Below are positions 36,795 through 48,975 of a stretch of 64,000 bases of DNA, in pieces (the first letter of the stretch is position 1; each line of letters opens with the position of its first letter). The stretch spans positions 2,403,309 to 2,467,308 of the forward strand of contig VWZW01004700.1 in the NCBI GenBank assembly GCA_013397115.1, written 5' to 3'. The notes beneath the pieces were generated by a model. It made no database searches and had not been told where the DNA came from. It was given only the letters and a program-made list of their open reading frames with translations. The translations under genes and the position numbers were made by a program. The stretch comes from Edolisoma coerulescens (lineage: Eukaryota > Chordata > Aves > Passeriformes > Campephagidae).

Positions 36795-39700
36795 CTTTTG
36801 AAAAAAAATCCAAGTTAAATTTCAGATAAACCATATTTGAAAATTTATTTGTTAAACTCAAATTTATGGTATGTGAAATTTATCTAGGACAGTATTCCAC
36901 ATAGCAAACACTGGTACTTGACTTATATTCATAGAAAGTGAGTAGAAATTTTAAATTACTGAGTATGAGTTTTCAAACACTTCTTTAATTCATTAACATT
37001 TTCCTCCAAAGAAATTAAGGGTCTTTGCCATAGTTTTAGTAACGCACATCTGCAGTGAGTCCAGAATTTGCCGTCTATACCACAAGCTTTCAAGGCTTCT
37101 TCCATTAAAAATCTTCTAAAGCTGCAAAATTAAACCTTTCTAAATAATGATATATTATCATCTTGTAGTTCCCAATTTTAAAATGAAATTTTAAAGTGCT
37201 TCAGTTGCAACAGTCTAATGCAAAAAATATAAATACAGCACAGATATAAAACTTAAGGTTGCAGATCTCCTTTGTTTAAAAGTAAGCTTTTCAAATATTC
37301 AAAGATACAAATTTATCTATGCTCAAAAAAGTTGGTATCCCTCTGTGACCCAAAGTCAAAATGTTGGTCTTCTGTGAAAATTATTAGAGATAGCACACAG
37401 AGCAAAACAAGAATTTCCCCAAAGATTCAAGTCTAAGACTCATGATCCAAACAGGTAGGTAATACCGCATGTACAAAGAGCACAAATAGCTTTTATCTGG
37501 TTTCATCACCACTCTTATGGGACTCACAAGGGCTATTAAATACTTCAAAAATACTATAGGCAGTACAGGTTGCAGTACTGTTCCTGTAGGTGAAGGATGT
37601 GTTTAATGAATCATTTAACTGAGAACAGAAATAGGCATATTCAATTTCTATTTACCTATTTTTAAACTCAGAGATCCCATTCTTACAAGTTTTAGACCTT
37701 TTACTCTTTAGTCTAATTAGTCTTTAGCCTTTTACTCTATTTATACTTGTATAACAGAAGAAAGAAAAATAAAAAAACTCATGAGAATTCTCTGCACATG
37801 CTTAAGAGGCAAGGACACCTCCTCTCACAAAGGCAATGCAAGCTTCCTTTCTGCTCTCTTCACAGAAATCTCAGGGATCAGATTTCAATCCAAACGTAAA
37901 TCTTGAAACACAGCAAATACAGAAAAGGTGCACAGAAAATCTTGGCAAAAGCCAAGAAGAAGAACTGTTAGCTATAGAAGGAAAAAAACTGATATGGAGC
38001 ATGACTCAAGTAGTTCAGCACAGAAAGCTGCTGGCAAGCACAAAAGAAATGGTGGAAGGTCTCGCAAAAACTGAAGAAAGGTGGAGGTGTAGAACCTGGG
38101 CCATGGATAACATTTGGTCTACATGGCCATAAAATTCAGCCATCATTTAGCATACTTCTTTCTGCAGTACACAGAGACAACAGTAAAATATGCCAAGTAA
38201 CAGTTTGGATTATATTTTTTAATATTTTGGAAACCATTAAAATAAGCACAATTTTAGCCTAGCTCCTCTATCTATACACTGTGAGACAGAAAATTGAAAA
38301 AGGAAGATATACCTATTTTCTATCACTAAATTAAAACTACTACAGCCACTATATAATCACCAAACTTCAGAAGAAATGCCTATCAGCCTCATAAGCAACA
38401 CACAACATCCTCTAAACACTTCAAACATAAATACAATGTAAATTCCTTTATAATAAAGAATATACAAAGGGGAGTATGTACTTGGGAAACATAAAATCTC
38501 TTTGCTTTAAATTAACTACACTAACCACTTCATCATCTGCAAACATACAGGATACTCAAACATAATGACAAAAACCATGTTTTACATACATGAGTTTGTT
38601 AAAGGACAAAATGTTACTCTGCATCAGGTTTCTACAGCCACTCTTTCCAGCCATCCATAGCAAGTTCACATTGGAGCAATCTTGATCCATAATGACAGGC
38701 CAATGATCTCAGTTAACAAATACATTTGATATATATTACAAGATTGTATTGTGACTGCATCTAACTGTTTGCATGTTCAAATCAAGTTTGATCTTCAGAA
38801 ATTTACTTTCTTTTGAAGGATTTGAGATATTTATCTGTAATAAGAGTCTGGGAACTGGTATCTCTCAACATAAATCTAGAATTAACCCAGTAGAAAATTA
38901 TTCTCTTGGTATTTATTTATTAATTTCTCTGTCTGTATTAGTTTTCAGCCAGGCACAGGTGATCCAGCTTAGCCTGTGGCTACATGAATACAAGTGCTGG
39001 CACTAGAGAAAGAAGGAAGGAATGCATCACTATCCCTGCTGGCAAGAGCATGAATTTTCATCTCACTGAATCAGCCATGAAACTGCATGAGTGAAACTCA
39101 GTACATACTTCAAGGACAGAGCTGTAGATGTTCATTCTTGTATCACTAAATAACGAAGACATTAAAGTCCATTTCCTCATTCAGAATTTACTATAAACGG
39201 AAGAAGGTATTGCAAACTGACAACTAAGACACTGGAAACAAGCATAAACGGCACGACCATTTTAGCCTCTGTGTGGCAAAATATTTTGCAGTAAAGATAG
39301 AAATGGGCTTCTAGAACTGCTTTTACATCTGTGGCTTGGCCATCCAACAATTGCCATCTGTCTTGTGTTCTGAAGGAGATAGTTCTGTCAAATATATTTC
39401 ATCATATAATCAAGTACAATGATAGTGTTAGAGAACAGCATAGTTGAACAAAAATCGCGTAGGAAATTACAGATTTCTTCTTTTGCAATTACTCTAATCA
39501 CTGACCTTTCTGAAAAATCTTGTGTACAACAGTGTGAAGTTACATGATATTATTTCTTTTTTAGATGGCTGTTTTATGAAAAGCTAGGAAGTAATATTCA
39601 GAGTTGTTCACAAGAATGCAAACAGGACTGACCAACAGCAATTGCAATTCAACCTTCCTGAAGGCATACATTAAAAATAAGGATGATGAGACAGACTACC

Positions 39701-40424
39701 AAAGATTTTACACATATTTGGATGTAAGAATCTCAAATTTAATTCTAGATGCAAAAGAGACTGAATACTTGTATGCAGATGCCTTTTAACATTAATCTTT
39801 GCTTAAACTATATTTGTTTCACCACCCATTTCACACCTTAACCAAAAGAAGCCAAGAAAAACCTGCTTGGCTCTGCTGACTTCTGTCCTCTTCCACAATT
39901 AAAGCTTCATTCCAGTTTTCTCATTACCCAGTTACTCTGTCTCTAATCCTTATATCTTTTCATCTGAAACTCATTGCTTACCCATCCCAGCTATTCTCAT
40001 ATTGACTTATACGGTTTTTCTACTCTTCCTCCATCTTTCCTGTATTCAAATGGCCCTAGTTGCCTTACTGACTCCAGGAATGCAGGTACAAAATTCAAGC
40101 AACTCTAAATACATTGTAATTCTATATGGCATGAACATTTAGCCAACTTTGGGGGAACTTTGATGCTAACAAAAGATATTCGTGATAAAAAGACAACCCT
40201 CTGTCTGAAAGCAGTGCTTCAGAGAATTCATCAGAATTCTTTATAGAACGTAACATCAAAGACGTTAAAGCACTGCATACTTACCCAGCACAATGAACTG
40301 CCTCTAGCAAGCTGCAGACTGATGAGATACTTGGCAAGAACCAGACTTGGATATTAACATTCGCAAAAAGCAAAGAAACACATGTTTTTAACATTTCTTC
40401 TTACAAATTAAAAGCTGTATTTAC
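36795..40424 (-). other. VPS13B: VPS13B intron 7
   Basis: Intron of 3.6 kb between exons 7 and 8. It is AT-rich. A plus-strand open stretch at 37836-38132 (98 codons) has no recognisable protein similarity. Nothing else is seen. Confidence 0.88.
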
Positions 40425-40599
40425 CTGTGATATTTCCCAACATATCTTTTGTGTGGCAAATCAAATCTTCACTTTCCCCCTCTTTGAAGTTGCCTATTTC
40501 TCCATAATACAGAGCAATCCCAAGTTGAATTATACGTATAAACATAGGAAGCTGCTGATCAGAGATTGAAAGTTTCAAACTTTCAACTAATGTGTGAAT
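40425..40599 (-). CDS. VPS13B: VPS13B exon 7
   Basis: 175 bp exon with acceptor ATTATAG|ATTCAC and donor CACAG|GTAAAT. Phase 0 at the start; 58 codons plus one base. The translation begins IHTLVESLKLSISDQQLPMF, continues IRIIQLGIALYYGEIGNF, then KEGESEDLICHTKDMLGNIT. This corresponds to about human residues 255-313. The first two thirds are strongly conserved. The KEGESEDLI part is an acidic loop that differs from human at a few positions, as I recall. The final base plus the next exon gives Gly. Confidence 0.96.
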
Positions 40600-43153
40600 C
40601 TATAATATGAAAAGAGAACAAAAGCAAATAATAACAAAGCTCTGTCATCAGTAAAGCCCACTTTTAAACCATACAACTCCATATTCATTTGCTATGAGCA
40701 TTCTATTTCCAAAAACAAGATTTGGAATACAACAGAAGGGAAAAGGCTGCAAACAATGACTACCAAAAACATTCACTCTTTGGGGTGTCACACAAGAGAT
40801 CTTCAGTTGAAAAGTCAAGTGTAACATGTTTACACATACAGAAACATTTACGTACGTGTTTTTTAAAGTTGATGCTGACGAAATTTCTCAAATATAAGTG
40901 TGTAAGAGCATCTGATTAAACTTTTATTTTCATTATAGAGTTTCTTTAAAATCTCTGCATGCTAAAGAAACTCTAGATATACTGGTTTTAATATACAAGG
41001 TGCTTCATTTTAATTCTTTCCAACTCTAAGCATTGTTCCAAGTGGCCAAGTAATGAGGGGAAGAATTAATTCCAACTGAAGTGCAGAAAATTGGCTCCTC
41101 TGAATAGTCCGTTTCAAACATGCAGTTAACATACTTTTCACTAAATGAAGGAAAGCTTTGCAAAGACTGTAATTATTGAGATGAAAACTTATCATTCTTT
41201 AAAAATGTTAGCTGTAAAACAGCTAAATACTTCAAAATATTTTGTGTATGTGATCATTCTATGAAGACAAACCCAAACAAGAAAGCTACCTTTCATTAAG
41301 AGGTGCATAAAATACAATTATTGTAACAAAATTACTGTCTAACATTAGACATATTTTTAACTCCAGTAAGTAAACTACGTGCAAGATAACCAAAACCAAA
41401 ATCAAAGTACAACTTTTAAAAAAAGTTAAAACATCTTCGAACAAACTGACATGTGCCTCAAAATAGGGCAGAGGCAATAAATGGCCAACAAAGTCGATCA
41501 GAAAAGTTTAATACAAATTTAATTAAATTAGTACCAAATCATAGTGCATTTTAGTATGAGTTTTATTTTAGTCCAGTATCCACTAAAGATTGTAAGTAAT
41601 AAAATAACAATTAGCCTTTTTTACAACTATATAATTTTAAAATATATGGAAGACTGTCAGCATTTTACACTGAAGTGTGCTGTCAGAGACTTGTAATCTG
41701 GCCATAAACTTTTCCTCTACAAACTTAGCATACAGGATGAGCTTGGTACAGATTACTTTTCCAAAATTAACACAACTATTTGGCTATTTAAGAATAAGGC
41801 TTTTTAACATTAAGATTTACTGCCTATATGCAGCAATGATACTGTCACCACAGAACCTAAGCCTGTAACTGTAAGCTATACACAGTCAAATGAAGAATCA
41901 TTATTATCATTGGAGTTCATATACATTGTGAAGTTAAGGCACACTGTTAAAAGTCCTAGTATCATTGAATACACAACTCCTTGTTTATTAAACTCAAAAT
42001 AGGCAAACTTCCAAAATTGCTACCTATTCTGAACAAAGAAGAGGGAAAAAAAGCTTTTCTTTCTAGTAACGAGGAATCAGTCTTGGCATAAATCAAGATC
42101 CACACATGAAAAAGAAGCTTCTGCAAACATGCACACCACCAGGCATTTGTGTGCAGCATTAGTGACTATTCTTAGCTGGATAAATCTTTATATGGTCATT
42201 ACCATACCCACAAATCTTGAAATTTGCTCAAAGTAACCAAATGCCTACGGTTCCCACACAGTAAAGTAACCAAAGGCACAGAGGGCACTTGACAAACTGG
42301 ACATACTGGAACTCCCAGCCTCAAGTTCACAGTAGCCTAGGACTTCCTGCATCAAATCATGAACTGAATGACACTTTTAATTATATTCTTGAGAAATGCC
42401 CATCAAAACTTACCTCAAAATTTACCATTTTGCAGTGCATACACCTGGAGATTATTTTTTTACTAACACTGTCTGCATCTTAATTTAAAAAAACCTCTCA
42501 GTTAATTAGATGGGCATCACTGGTTTCTTTGAGAGCAGGGAGGAGGAAAGACAAACCTTACATGTATGACTACTCAGAGCAGAAAAAACAGTGTAAGGTA
42601 GTTTAGTCTCTCCACCAACTCAGTATTTTGTTTCTGCACTGCACAATGTAAAGATGTCACCTAGTGTCAGATGTCTGTGAATAATACTGCACCCCTGCTC
42701 ACTAGGAGCGCAGTTTGGCTTGCTAATCCATCTCACATGGGTCACTGCAGAGTGCAAATACGCTGAAGTTTCTTATTATTCATGAGAGTTGGAGCTACAT
42801 TTGAAACAATAACTTAAGGCAAAAAAAATTCCTTTCCATCTTATTGAAGACACCCTAAAGTATACTACTGGGGGTTTTTTAACAGGTTATCTGCAGACTC
42901 TCTTTCCTCCCTTACAATTATGGGGGTTTTTTAAACTCCAGGAAAATATGAAAATATTAGACAGCATAACTTCCTTATGTGCTGTTTCTGTACATAAACT
43001 AATTGCATCACATGATCAAAACACAATTGAAAAATTCCTTTAGCAAAACACAACACCATAAGCTTTTCATTTTACTTAATATTTTAAAGGGTATTTTGAA
43101 AAGCCTCAAAACTTCACAAGTCAGTAGCAAAAAAAGTTATTTTGGATACCTAC
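40600..43153 (-). other. VPS13B: VPS13B intron 6
   Basis: Intron of 2.55 kb between exons 6 and 7. It is AT-rich and has no repeat that I recognise. Confidence 0.9.
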
Positions 43154-43335
43154 TTTAATAATTGATGGCATTTTGGAGTTGAGGTTATCATAAGTAAAAT
43201 GCAGACGAGTCCTGAAGGAACATTTGTACAGCAGAGGTTCCTGGTAAAACTCTATTTTACCACTAGCATTTCTCTTATCAAGACATACTGTGCAGTCAGA
43301 AAAGTTGATCATCTTCCTCAGTACCAGATCAGTAG
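43154..43335 (-). CDS. VPS13B: VPS13B exon 6
   Basis: 182 bp exon. The acceptor is TTAAAAG|CTACTG; the two leading bases complete an Ala codon, and 60 full codons follow. The translation has TDLVLRKMINFSDCTVCLDK, then RNASGKIEFYQEPLLYKCSF and RTRLHFTYDNLNSKMPSIIK. It matches human VPS13B at about residues 194-254 almost without gaps. The donor is chosen as ATTAAA|GTAGGT, because this leaves phase 0 and joins IIK to IHTLVES in the next exon, as in human. A second GT four bases downstream (GTAG|GTATCC) would shift the frame; see findings. The hydrophobic/polar alternation is typical of the beta-groove repeat region. Confidence 0.96.
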
Positions 43336-44492
43336 CTTTTAAAAGAAGTGTATAGGTTAAAAAATAATTTGCATAAGAAAAGTAATACAGGTGCATAGAG
43401 GTTCTTAATTAGAAGAAAGCAATACAAGATAGTTTTTTGGTATTGATATTTAAATCAGCAGCAAAGTACCAGCTTATGTAACTAAAGAGAAGCATTTCCT
43501 GTGTCAGACTTTTTCTGCTCAATGCACAGGAAGTGAGGACAAAACAGTTACACCCAATTAAAATTTTCACCCCGCTTGCTGTACCTTAACTCTTTTTATA
43601 AAAGAAGAATATTATTTCATGTGTAAGCATACAATAAATACCATTCTCATTATTCTCCCAGAAATAGTTTTGTATATTATCCCCCAAAGTTTTCTTTTGA
43701 ACCTTCCAAAAGAAACAAGAGCTATTACAGTGATCTTAACATGAAATATATTTTGTGATTTTGTCATATTAGTTTATAAATATTTTAGCCAGAACAAAAA
43801 AAAACAGGTTCAGGAAAACCTTAATTGAATTCCCCACTCTACCTGAAATCTTCTCCGTGATCTTAGCACAGTTACTGTGCCCCAGTTCCACTTCTATCCA
43901 ATGTCAGTAAGAGCATCTACACTTATAGGTGAACGCTGCCAATTCAAGGACTGAAACATTCAAATACTGAAGACCAAGATAAAGAGTCAGAAGTTGGGGG
44001 CTTTTTTCCCCTGAAAATGTGAAGTGAAATGGATCATGTCTTGCAATTGGTATTCTCTGCACACTATAGTGCAGCACATTTTACTGCCTCTCTTGCCACC
44101 CTGTTTAGAGTTTTAAGATCATCACAAACAAGTGCAATGGAATGCCTTAATGTGCTCCTGCTCATTCACAAAAATTGGCTAAGCACTCACTGCCAGCAGC
44201 AAGCACAAATTCAAATACCATCACAGGATGGCAGGTGTGAGCAGACAACTACAACACATCTTGTACAATTATCTGTGATCATACAAGGACGCAGTGAGAA
44301 TCAACCTATATCATTATAGTTGGCTCATCAGAATTAAGGTAAGGACAAGAAAAAAAAATCAGCAGAAATCAAAACAGGCAGAAATTGTCTTCCTTCTGAT
44401 AAAAAGAGCCATTTTTATGAGAGTTACAAATTTCTGTATGAATTTAAGAGTGCCTCCACAGTGATATGTAAAACCAAAAAATATCTACTCAC
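43336..44492 (-). other. VPS13B: VPS13B intron 5
   Basis: Intron of 1.16 kb between exons 5 and 6. A somewhat GC-richer 290 bp piece at 44029-44319 is open on the plus strand for 96 codons. It matches no family I know and has no flanking signals, so it is treated as non-coding. Confidence 0.88.
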
Positions 44493-44660
44493 CAGAGATG
44501 TCCATAAATGCTCGATCCCAAAACTCATCCACTGTATAGCATTCTGCTGAGGTGATATTGACTGAGAGAACAATATCATCCTCCACATACTTTAATATGA
44601 GATTGTTGATCACAATGTTGACATTGTTTACAACACGTCTAATCAAACTCTGAACATAAC
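44493..44660 (-). CDS. VPS13B: VPS13B exon 5
   Basis: 168 bp exon with acceptor TTTATAG|GTTATG and a strong donor TCTG|GTGAGT. After completing the split Gly it reads YVQSLIRRVVNNVNIVINNL, then a stretch with KYVEDDIVLSVNITS, AECYTVDEFWDRAF and MDIS. This is one of the best conserved parts of the VPS13B N-terminal region, corresponding to about human residues 138-194. The alternating hydrophobic pattern (VNIVINNLILKYV, IVLSVNI) fits beta strands of the lipid-binding groove described for VPS13 proteins. It ends with one base of a codon that becomes Ala with the next exon. Only a few substitutions separate it from the human sequence as I recall it, so this exon alone is enough to identify the gene. 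Confidence 0.97.
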
Positions 44661-47339
44661 CTATAAAATAAAACAAATTCTTGAGAATGATAAGGAAGAC
44701 ATGATAGACTCATTTATTTAGTAAAAAATTTCATTATTTCAATATATTCGTTATTTTCAACTTGCATTCTTTTTTTAAAATCAAAATTTAAACAAACTAT
44801 GTATAATTGTACTTTCTTTACCCATAAAATAACGTGACTTAAAACTCTTTAACATTTTGTGTAGGTGTTAAGTCAATCACATCCTGGAAATGCAAGATGC
44901 TATAAAAAAGGTTGTTAAAAACTATGAATACAACAGAGCATAAGAAACTAATTAGCTTTCAAACTAATTAAGAAAACAGAACACTATGGATTATTGAAGG
45001 CAAAGAATTTTAACAATTACTTTTTTACCTGAGAGATATTTAGAAATAGGTTTGGAAAAGTGAACACCAGCTGCTAAGTTACTTTTCAAGTGTGCATATA
45101 TTATGCCTAGGTACTCCCTCTTTTTTTTATACGTTAACTAAGCATTAACACACCTGGTACTTTCTCATTCTGAAACCTAACACATCCACATCTTGTTCAG
45201 TAAGACCCCTGTGAGGCATTTCAAAACCAGTTTCTGTCAATAACCCAAATAGTAAGCACCTGCACTGAAGCCTGTTGGGAACAAATCCATTTACATGTTT
45301 CTTAGAGGTAACGTGATTGGAAAAATCATCTCATTTGGGAATTCACAGTATGTGGCAAACACATATTTTTAACAGTAATGTAAAGAAACTAAATACTACC
45401 CGTATACATGCCTTTCTTGTATACTGAATCTAACTATGGACACGATTCACTTGTGCTAGAAAAAAGCAAGCCTTAAGATTTCTCTGTTTTCAAATTTATA
45501 ACATTACACACATCTAAAAATGCATTTAATGCACACTATCAAGTTTTAGTTTGGTGACTACACTGAAAAAGCCAGCTAATGATACAGGCTTAAATTCACA
45601 GGCTTCAAGAGCAGTTTTCTGAAACTTGCATTAAATAAGACTCATTTATATCAACAAATTTAATTCAAATTAAAAATTAAAATGAACATCAAAACACTGT
45701 CAGATAACAACAAAAATACTTATGTTGCTACTTCCATTCTACTCTGCTTTTTCTAGGTATTCATCTTTTTCATACTCAAATATGAGTATACTCCTTCACC
45801 TTAAGAGTATATGGAAAGTTTTACCACTACATAAGTGATTTTCCTGAGTTCCACAACTACAAATTTGCACAGCTGACATAAGACATTTTTCTTTTTTTTC
45901 AGGATTTAAAGTCCTCAATGACCAGAAAAAGGAAATCCAGAAATGCAGTCAAATTCAACGTTTTCAGAGCTTAGTACTGTCAGATTTCTAACATTATCTG
46001 AATTTGCTTTTTTTGCATATCAATCTAAAACTACTGAAAAATATGTGGAATAACTTGTTTTTAAGGATTTTCTCACTGACTCCTTCAAACAATAACATTT
46101 TTAATTTATATGAATTCAGAAAACCAGATGTATTATTTCAATAATTAAGGGGCATAAGAGACCCATATTCATCACCAGAGTGATGTAAACCGACCTGTAT
46201 ATAAATAGAAGGCAGTACAAGGCATTTAGCTCCTTTTCCTAATTTCAGCATAGAAATATTTTTGCAGACTATTTAACTAGCAACTATAAAATTATAACCA
46301 GTTATTTAATTATGATTTTAAAGCAAGCTACTAATTTCATTGAAGAAAGTGAAGCTGTCCCTCCACAGTTCCAAAGTTTTTTCAATATTTTGCTTTCAAG
46401 GGTCTTTCAAAGTCAATCTAATATACATTTTCCTGCTGTGAATGACAAAAACATTACATCATAGAAGGAAAAAAAGGCAAGCTGTACTGAGAGTTTCCAG
46501 AGGTATTCAGGAAAAGAGCAACAGCATTTTGATCTGTATGTCTTTTTGGCTGAGTGCATAAAGAGAGGGAGCAGAGTTCCTTCTTCCAAGTAAAACAGGG
46601 GTCATGGATTTGCTAAAAACTGTCTATGAAGGTATTTCCAAGCTAGTGGTACAATATATTGTTAGAAGTATCATACAAAAAACAGCTTCCTGGTTAAGTT
46701 TAGCTTCAAATATACTAGAAGCAGATTTTCAGATGTGAGGAACAGTCTTTTACAAAATTGTAATTCCTACTATTCAAAACAAAATAACAAAAACATTAGC
46801 AAGTTCATGTATAATAAAGGATTTGTTGTTTTTTTGTGTTTGGAGTTTTTCTTTTAATGAGTTTTGTTTCAAATACAAGTGGGAAAAAGCAGGTAAAGGT
46901 TACTTATACTCCTGTGATTTCTAAGAATAACACTATGAGCATCTTTGCCACTGAAATACAGGTTTTCTACAGTAAGTGAATAAAACCACCAGAAAATCTG
47001 TAGGGCTAAATTCTTTCCTGAGGTGCAACACAAAATCCACAAGTATTATTTTTTTCAAATTGTCCAGAACCCAGGAGGCTACACTGTGTATTAAGCGCTA
47101 CAAATGCAGTTTCAAATCTAACACTCCAAAAACTTCGTATCTCTATAGTCATAGAATTGATATCATCAGACTGGACACATCTAAACAACTTAAATTTAGC
47201 AGGAGTCTGTTGTTGCCAAAGCTACATTTTTAGCTAAACTTTGCCTCTGGAGCTTCATCTCCAAAACAGTACAACAAAAGGACAAAGAAATATTTAAAAA
47301 AATTACAGAACAAATATGATACATGCATCCTCCAAGGAC

Positions 47340-47393
47340 TAAAAAAAACCCCAAAACCAAAAAAAACAAAATAAAACAAAAAAACCCAACCTA
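47340..47393. repeat. A/C-rich low-complexity patch
   Basis: Alternating A and C runs (aaaaaaaaccccaaaaccaa...) for about 50 bases in intron 4. Confidence 0.8.
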
Positions 47394-48224
47394 AGTAGAT
47401 GACTACACATGTTACTAAAATCCAGGATGTGCAACTGAAAGCTTAGGACATTTTACCACATAGGACGTCTATACTAAACAGTGCTATTTATCCACTCAAA
47501 AACAAAACCAAAGCCACCTGTATTTACAACTTTGTAATTTACAAGAATTACTACAACTGTATTAATACAATTTCGCCACACAGGAAGTAACTTACAAAAA
47601 TTCTGCAAATGTCACTGAAGGAAACATAATCATACAATTTTTGGGTGGCCTTTGACTTTTGTTGTTTGCAGGTGTGACCCAAAGAACCGAGTGCCAAGGA
47701 GCTGCCACAGCTGAAGCGCTGTCCATGGTAGGAACTGGTTTCCCACAATTCCAAGCGATTGGAGTTTATTGGATTCTCAAAGAGAATCTCTAAGAGACCC
47801 TCCGGACCTGGCTCCTCAAGTAATCATTCCAAAGCAAGATGATACCCTATAGCACATAGTATTCCAAACACTAAATTTCAATGTTGTCTTTTGATTCAAG
47901 TCAAGTATAAACTTTTTGTTAACAAAAGACCGCAAGAAAGCCTAACACAAAACTCTCATGTCTTTAACCCATCTAAAATTACGTGCTCCAGGAAGGCAAA
48001 CTGCAATTCATTCCAGTACTCTCCAATTTTACTTTTCTGCATGAAACCTCATATCCAAACTCAGAGGCAATAGTAATCAGATACATAGTTCCTTAAGCAT
48101 TCTTGTATCATAAAGTATCTCCAAGTTCAGCATCCAAGTTTCACATTCACATTCAAATTCCATATCTGGGGAAAAAAATTGGTGAAAATCTCTACTAGTA
48201 GATACAGGGCTCAATAAAAAACAT

Positions 48225-48598
48225 GAATAAAACATGAGAGAGTTTGGGTTGTTCAGGCTGAGAAAGAGAAATCTCCAGAAAACCTTATAGCAACCTTCCA
48301 GCACCTAAAGGATGTCTACAAGAAAGCTGGAGAGGGACTTTTCACAAGGGCATGTACTGATAGGACAAGGGGTAATGGTTTTAAACTGAAAGAGGGTAAG
48401 TTTAGACTAGATAATAGAAAGAAATTCTTTATTTTGAGGCACTGGAACAGGTTGCCCAGAGACGTTTTGTTCAAGGCCAGGCTGGATGGGGCTTTGAGCA
48501 ACCTGGTCCTACTGGAAGGTATCCCTGCCCATAGCTGGGGGTTGGAACTAGATGATCTTTAAGGTCATTTCCAATCCAAATCATTCTATGATTCTAAG
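48225..48598 (+). mobile_element. CR1 LINE 3' fragment
   Basis: It runs from gagagagtttgggttgttca through tctccagaaaaccttatagc, gctggagagggacttttcac, ataggacaaggggtaatggt, tttaaactgaaagagggtaa and ttgcccagagacgttttgtt to the terminal tcattctatgattctaag. It is the best preserved CR1 3' end in the window. It ends 254 bp from exon 4, on the intron 4 side, antisense to VPS13B. Confidence 0.92.
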
Positions 48599-48851
48599 AT
48601 GCTACCTTGAACTATAAATGACATGTGAATTTAAGAATTTGATGAAATGGAAAGAGAGGTTATCAGCATTAAACTGCATTTTATTGTGATTTGGTTCTAT
48701 TTTTCTAGCATACAGGTACTTCACTACCCTTTATGTGATTTGTAGGTAGACAAAAATATAATAATCTAACTTAAACACTGTGGCCATCTGAATAAACATT
48801 TGTATTTGAGTTAGAGAAAATACCTAACCAGCTTCTGAAATTATGGATTAC

Positions 48852-48975
48852 CTGGAGGTAAATCAGGGTCAGGAGAAGCAGATTGCTGAACTCGTCGTGA
48901 TTTTACTGCTGATTTCATGCTTTCTGTGGTACTGCGGTTTGTTGAACTGGAACCACAACTTTCGTGGTCTTCCTG
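48852..48975 (-). CDS. VPS13B: VPS13B exon 4
   Basis: Most upstream exon of the gene in this window. The minus-strand acceptor reads TTTTCCTCTAG then CAG, and the donor is CCAG|GTAATC. Reading in phase 0 gives a hydrophilic Ser/Thr/Arg-rich stretch that contains DHESCGSSSTNRSTTES and ends DPDLPPG, with the last Gly split across the junction (one base here). Human VPS13B has the same segment at about residues 97-138. It acts as a linker between the chorein N-terminus and the next groove segment, and is less conserved than the following exons. The acceptor is a NAGNAG tandem, so the exon is 124 bp or 121 bp (48852-48972) depending on which AG is used; the difference is one Gln. The 121 bp form fits my memory of the human exon length. 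Confidence 0.93.

Larger units (their letters stand above)
44661..48851 (-). other. VPS13B: VPS13B intron 4
   Basis: Intron of 4.2 kb between exons 4 and 5. It holds one CR1 LINE fragment near its 5' end (in gene direction) and an A/C-rich low-complexity patch around 47340-47393. The rest is AT-rich sequence with nothing recognised. Confidence 0.9.
18962..48975 (-). other. VPS13B: VPS13B gene, internal part (exons 4-16 of the human numbering)
   Basis: VPS13B (COH1) is a very large peripheral membrane protein of the Golgi. It belongs to the VPS13/ATG2 family of bridge-like lipid-transfer proteins, whose repeated beta-groove rod is thought to channel lipids between membranes. Seen here: thirteen minus-strand exons in correct order, each with AG/GT borders. 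Phases are compatible at every junction, and the joined frame of 2,042 bp (about 680 codons) has no stop. The translation follows human VPS13B residue by residue as I remember it, from about residue 97 to 778, with motifs such as YVQSLIRR, GWVSWAWSFVP, YLTNSLFDYRSPEN and NLEHSVPMYAEQLVH. Introns run from about 0.3 to 5 kb inside the window, and the two outer introns are longer. The first coding exons (chorein N-terminus) and the C-terminal four fifths are outside the window. The assignment is by recalled homology; no alignment was run. Confidence 0.97.

Noticed and set aside
44029..44319. Plus-strand open stretch of 96 codons in intron 5
   Set aside because: No recognisable domain, no splice or promoter context, and such lengths arise by chance in 64 kb.
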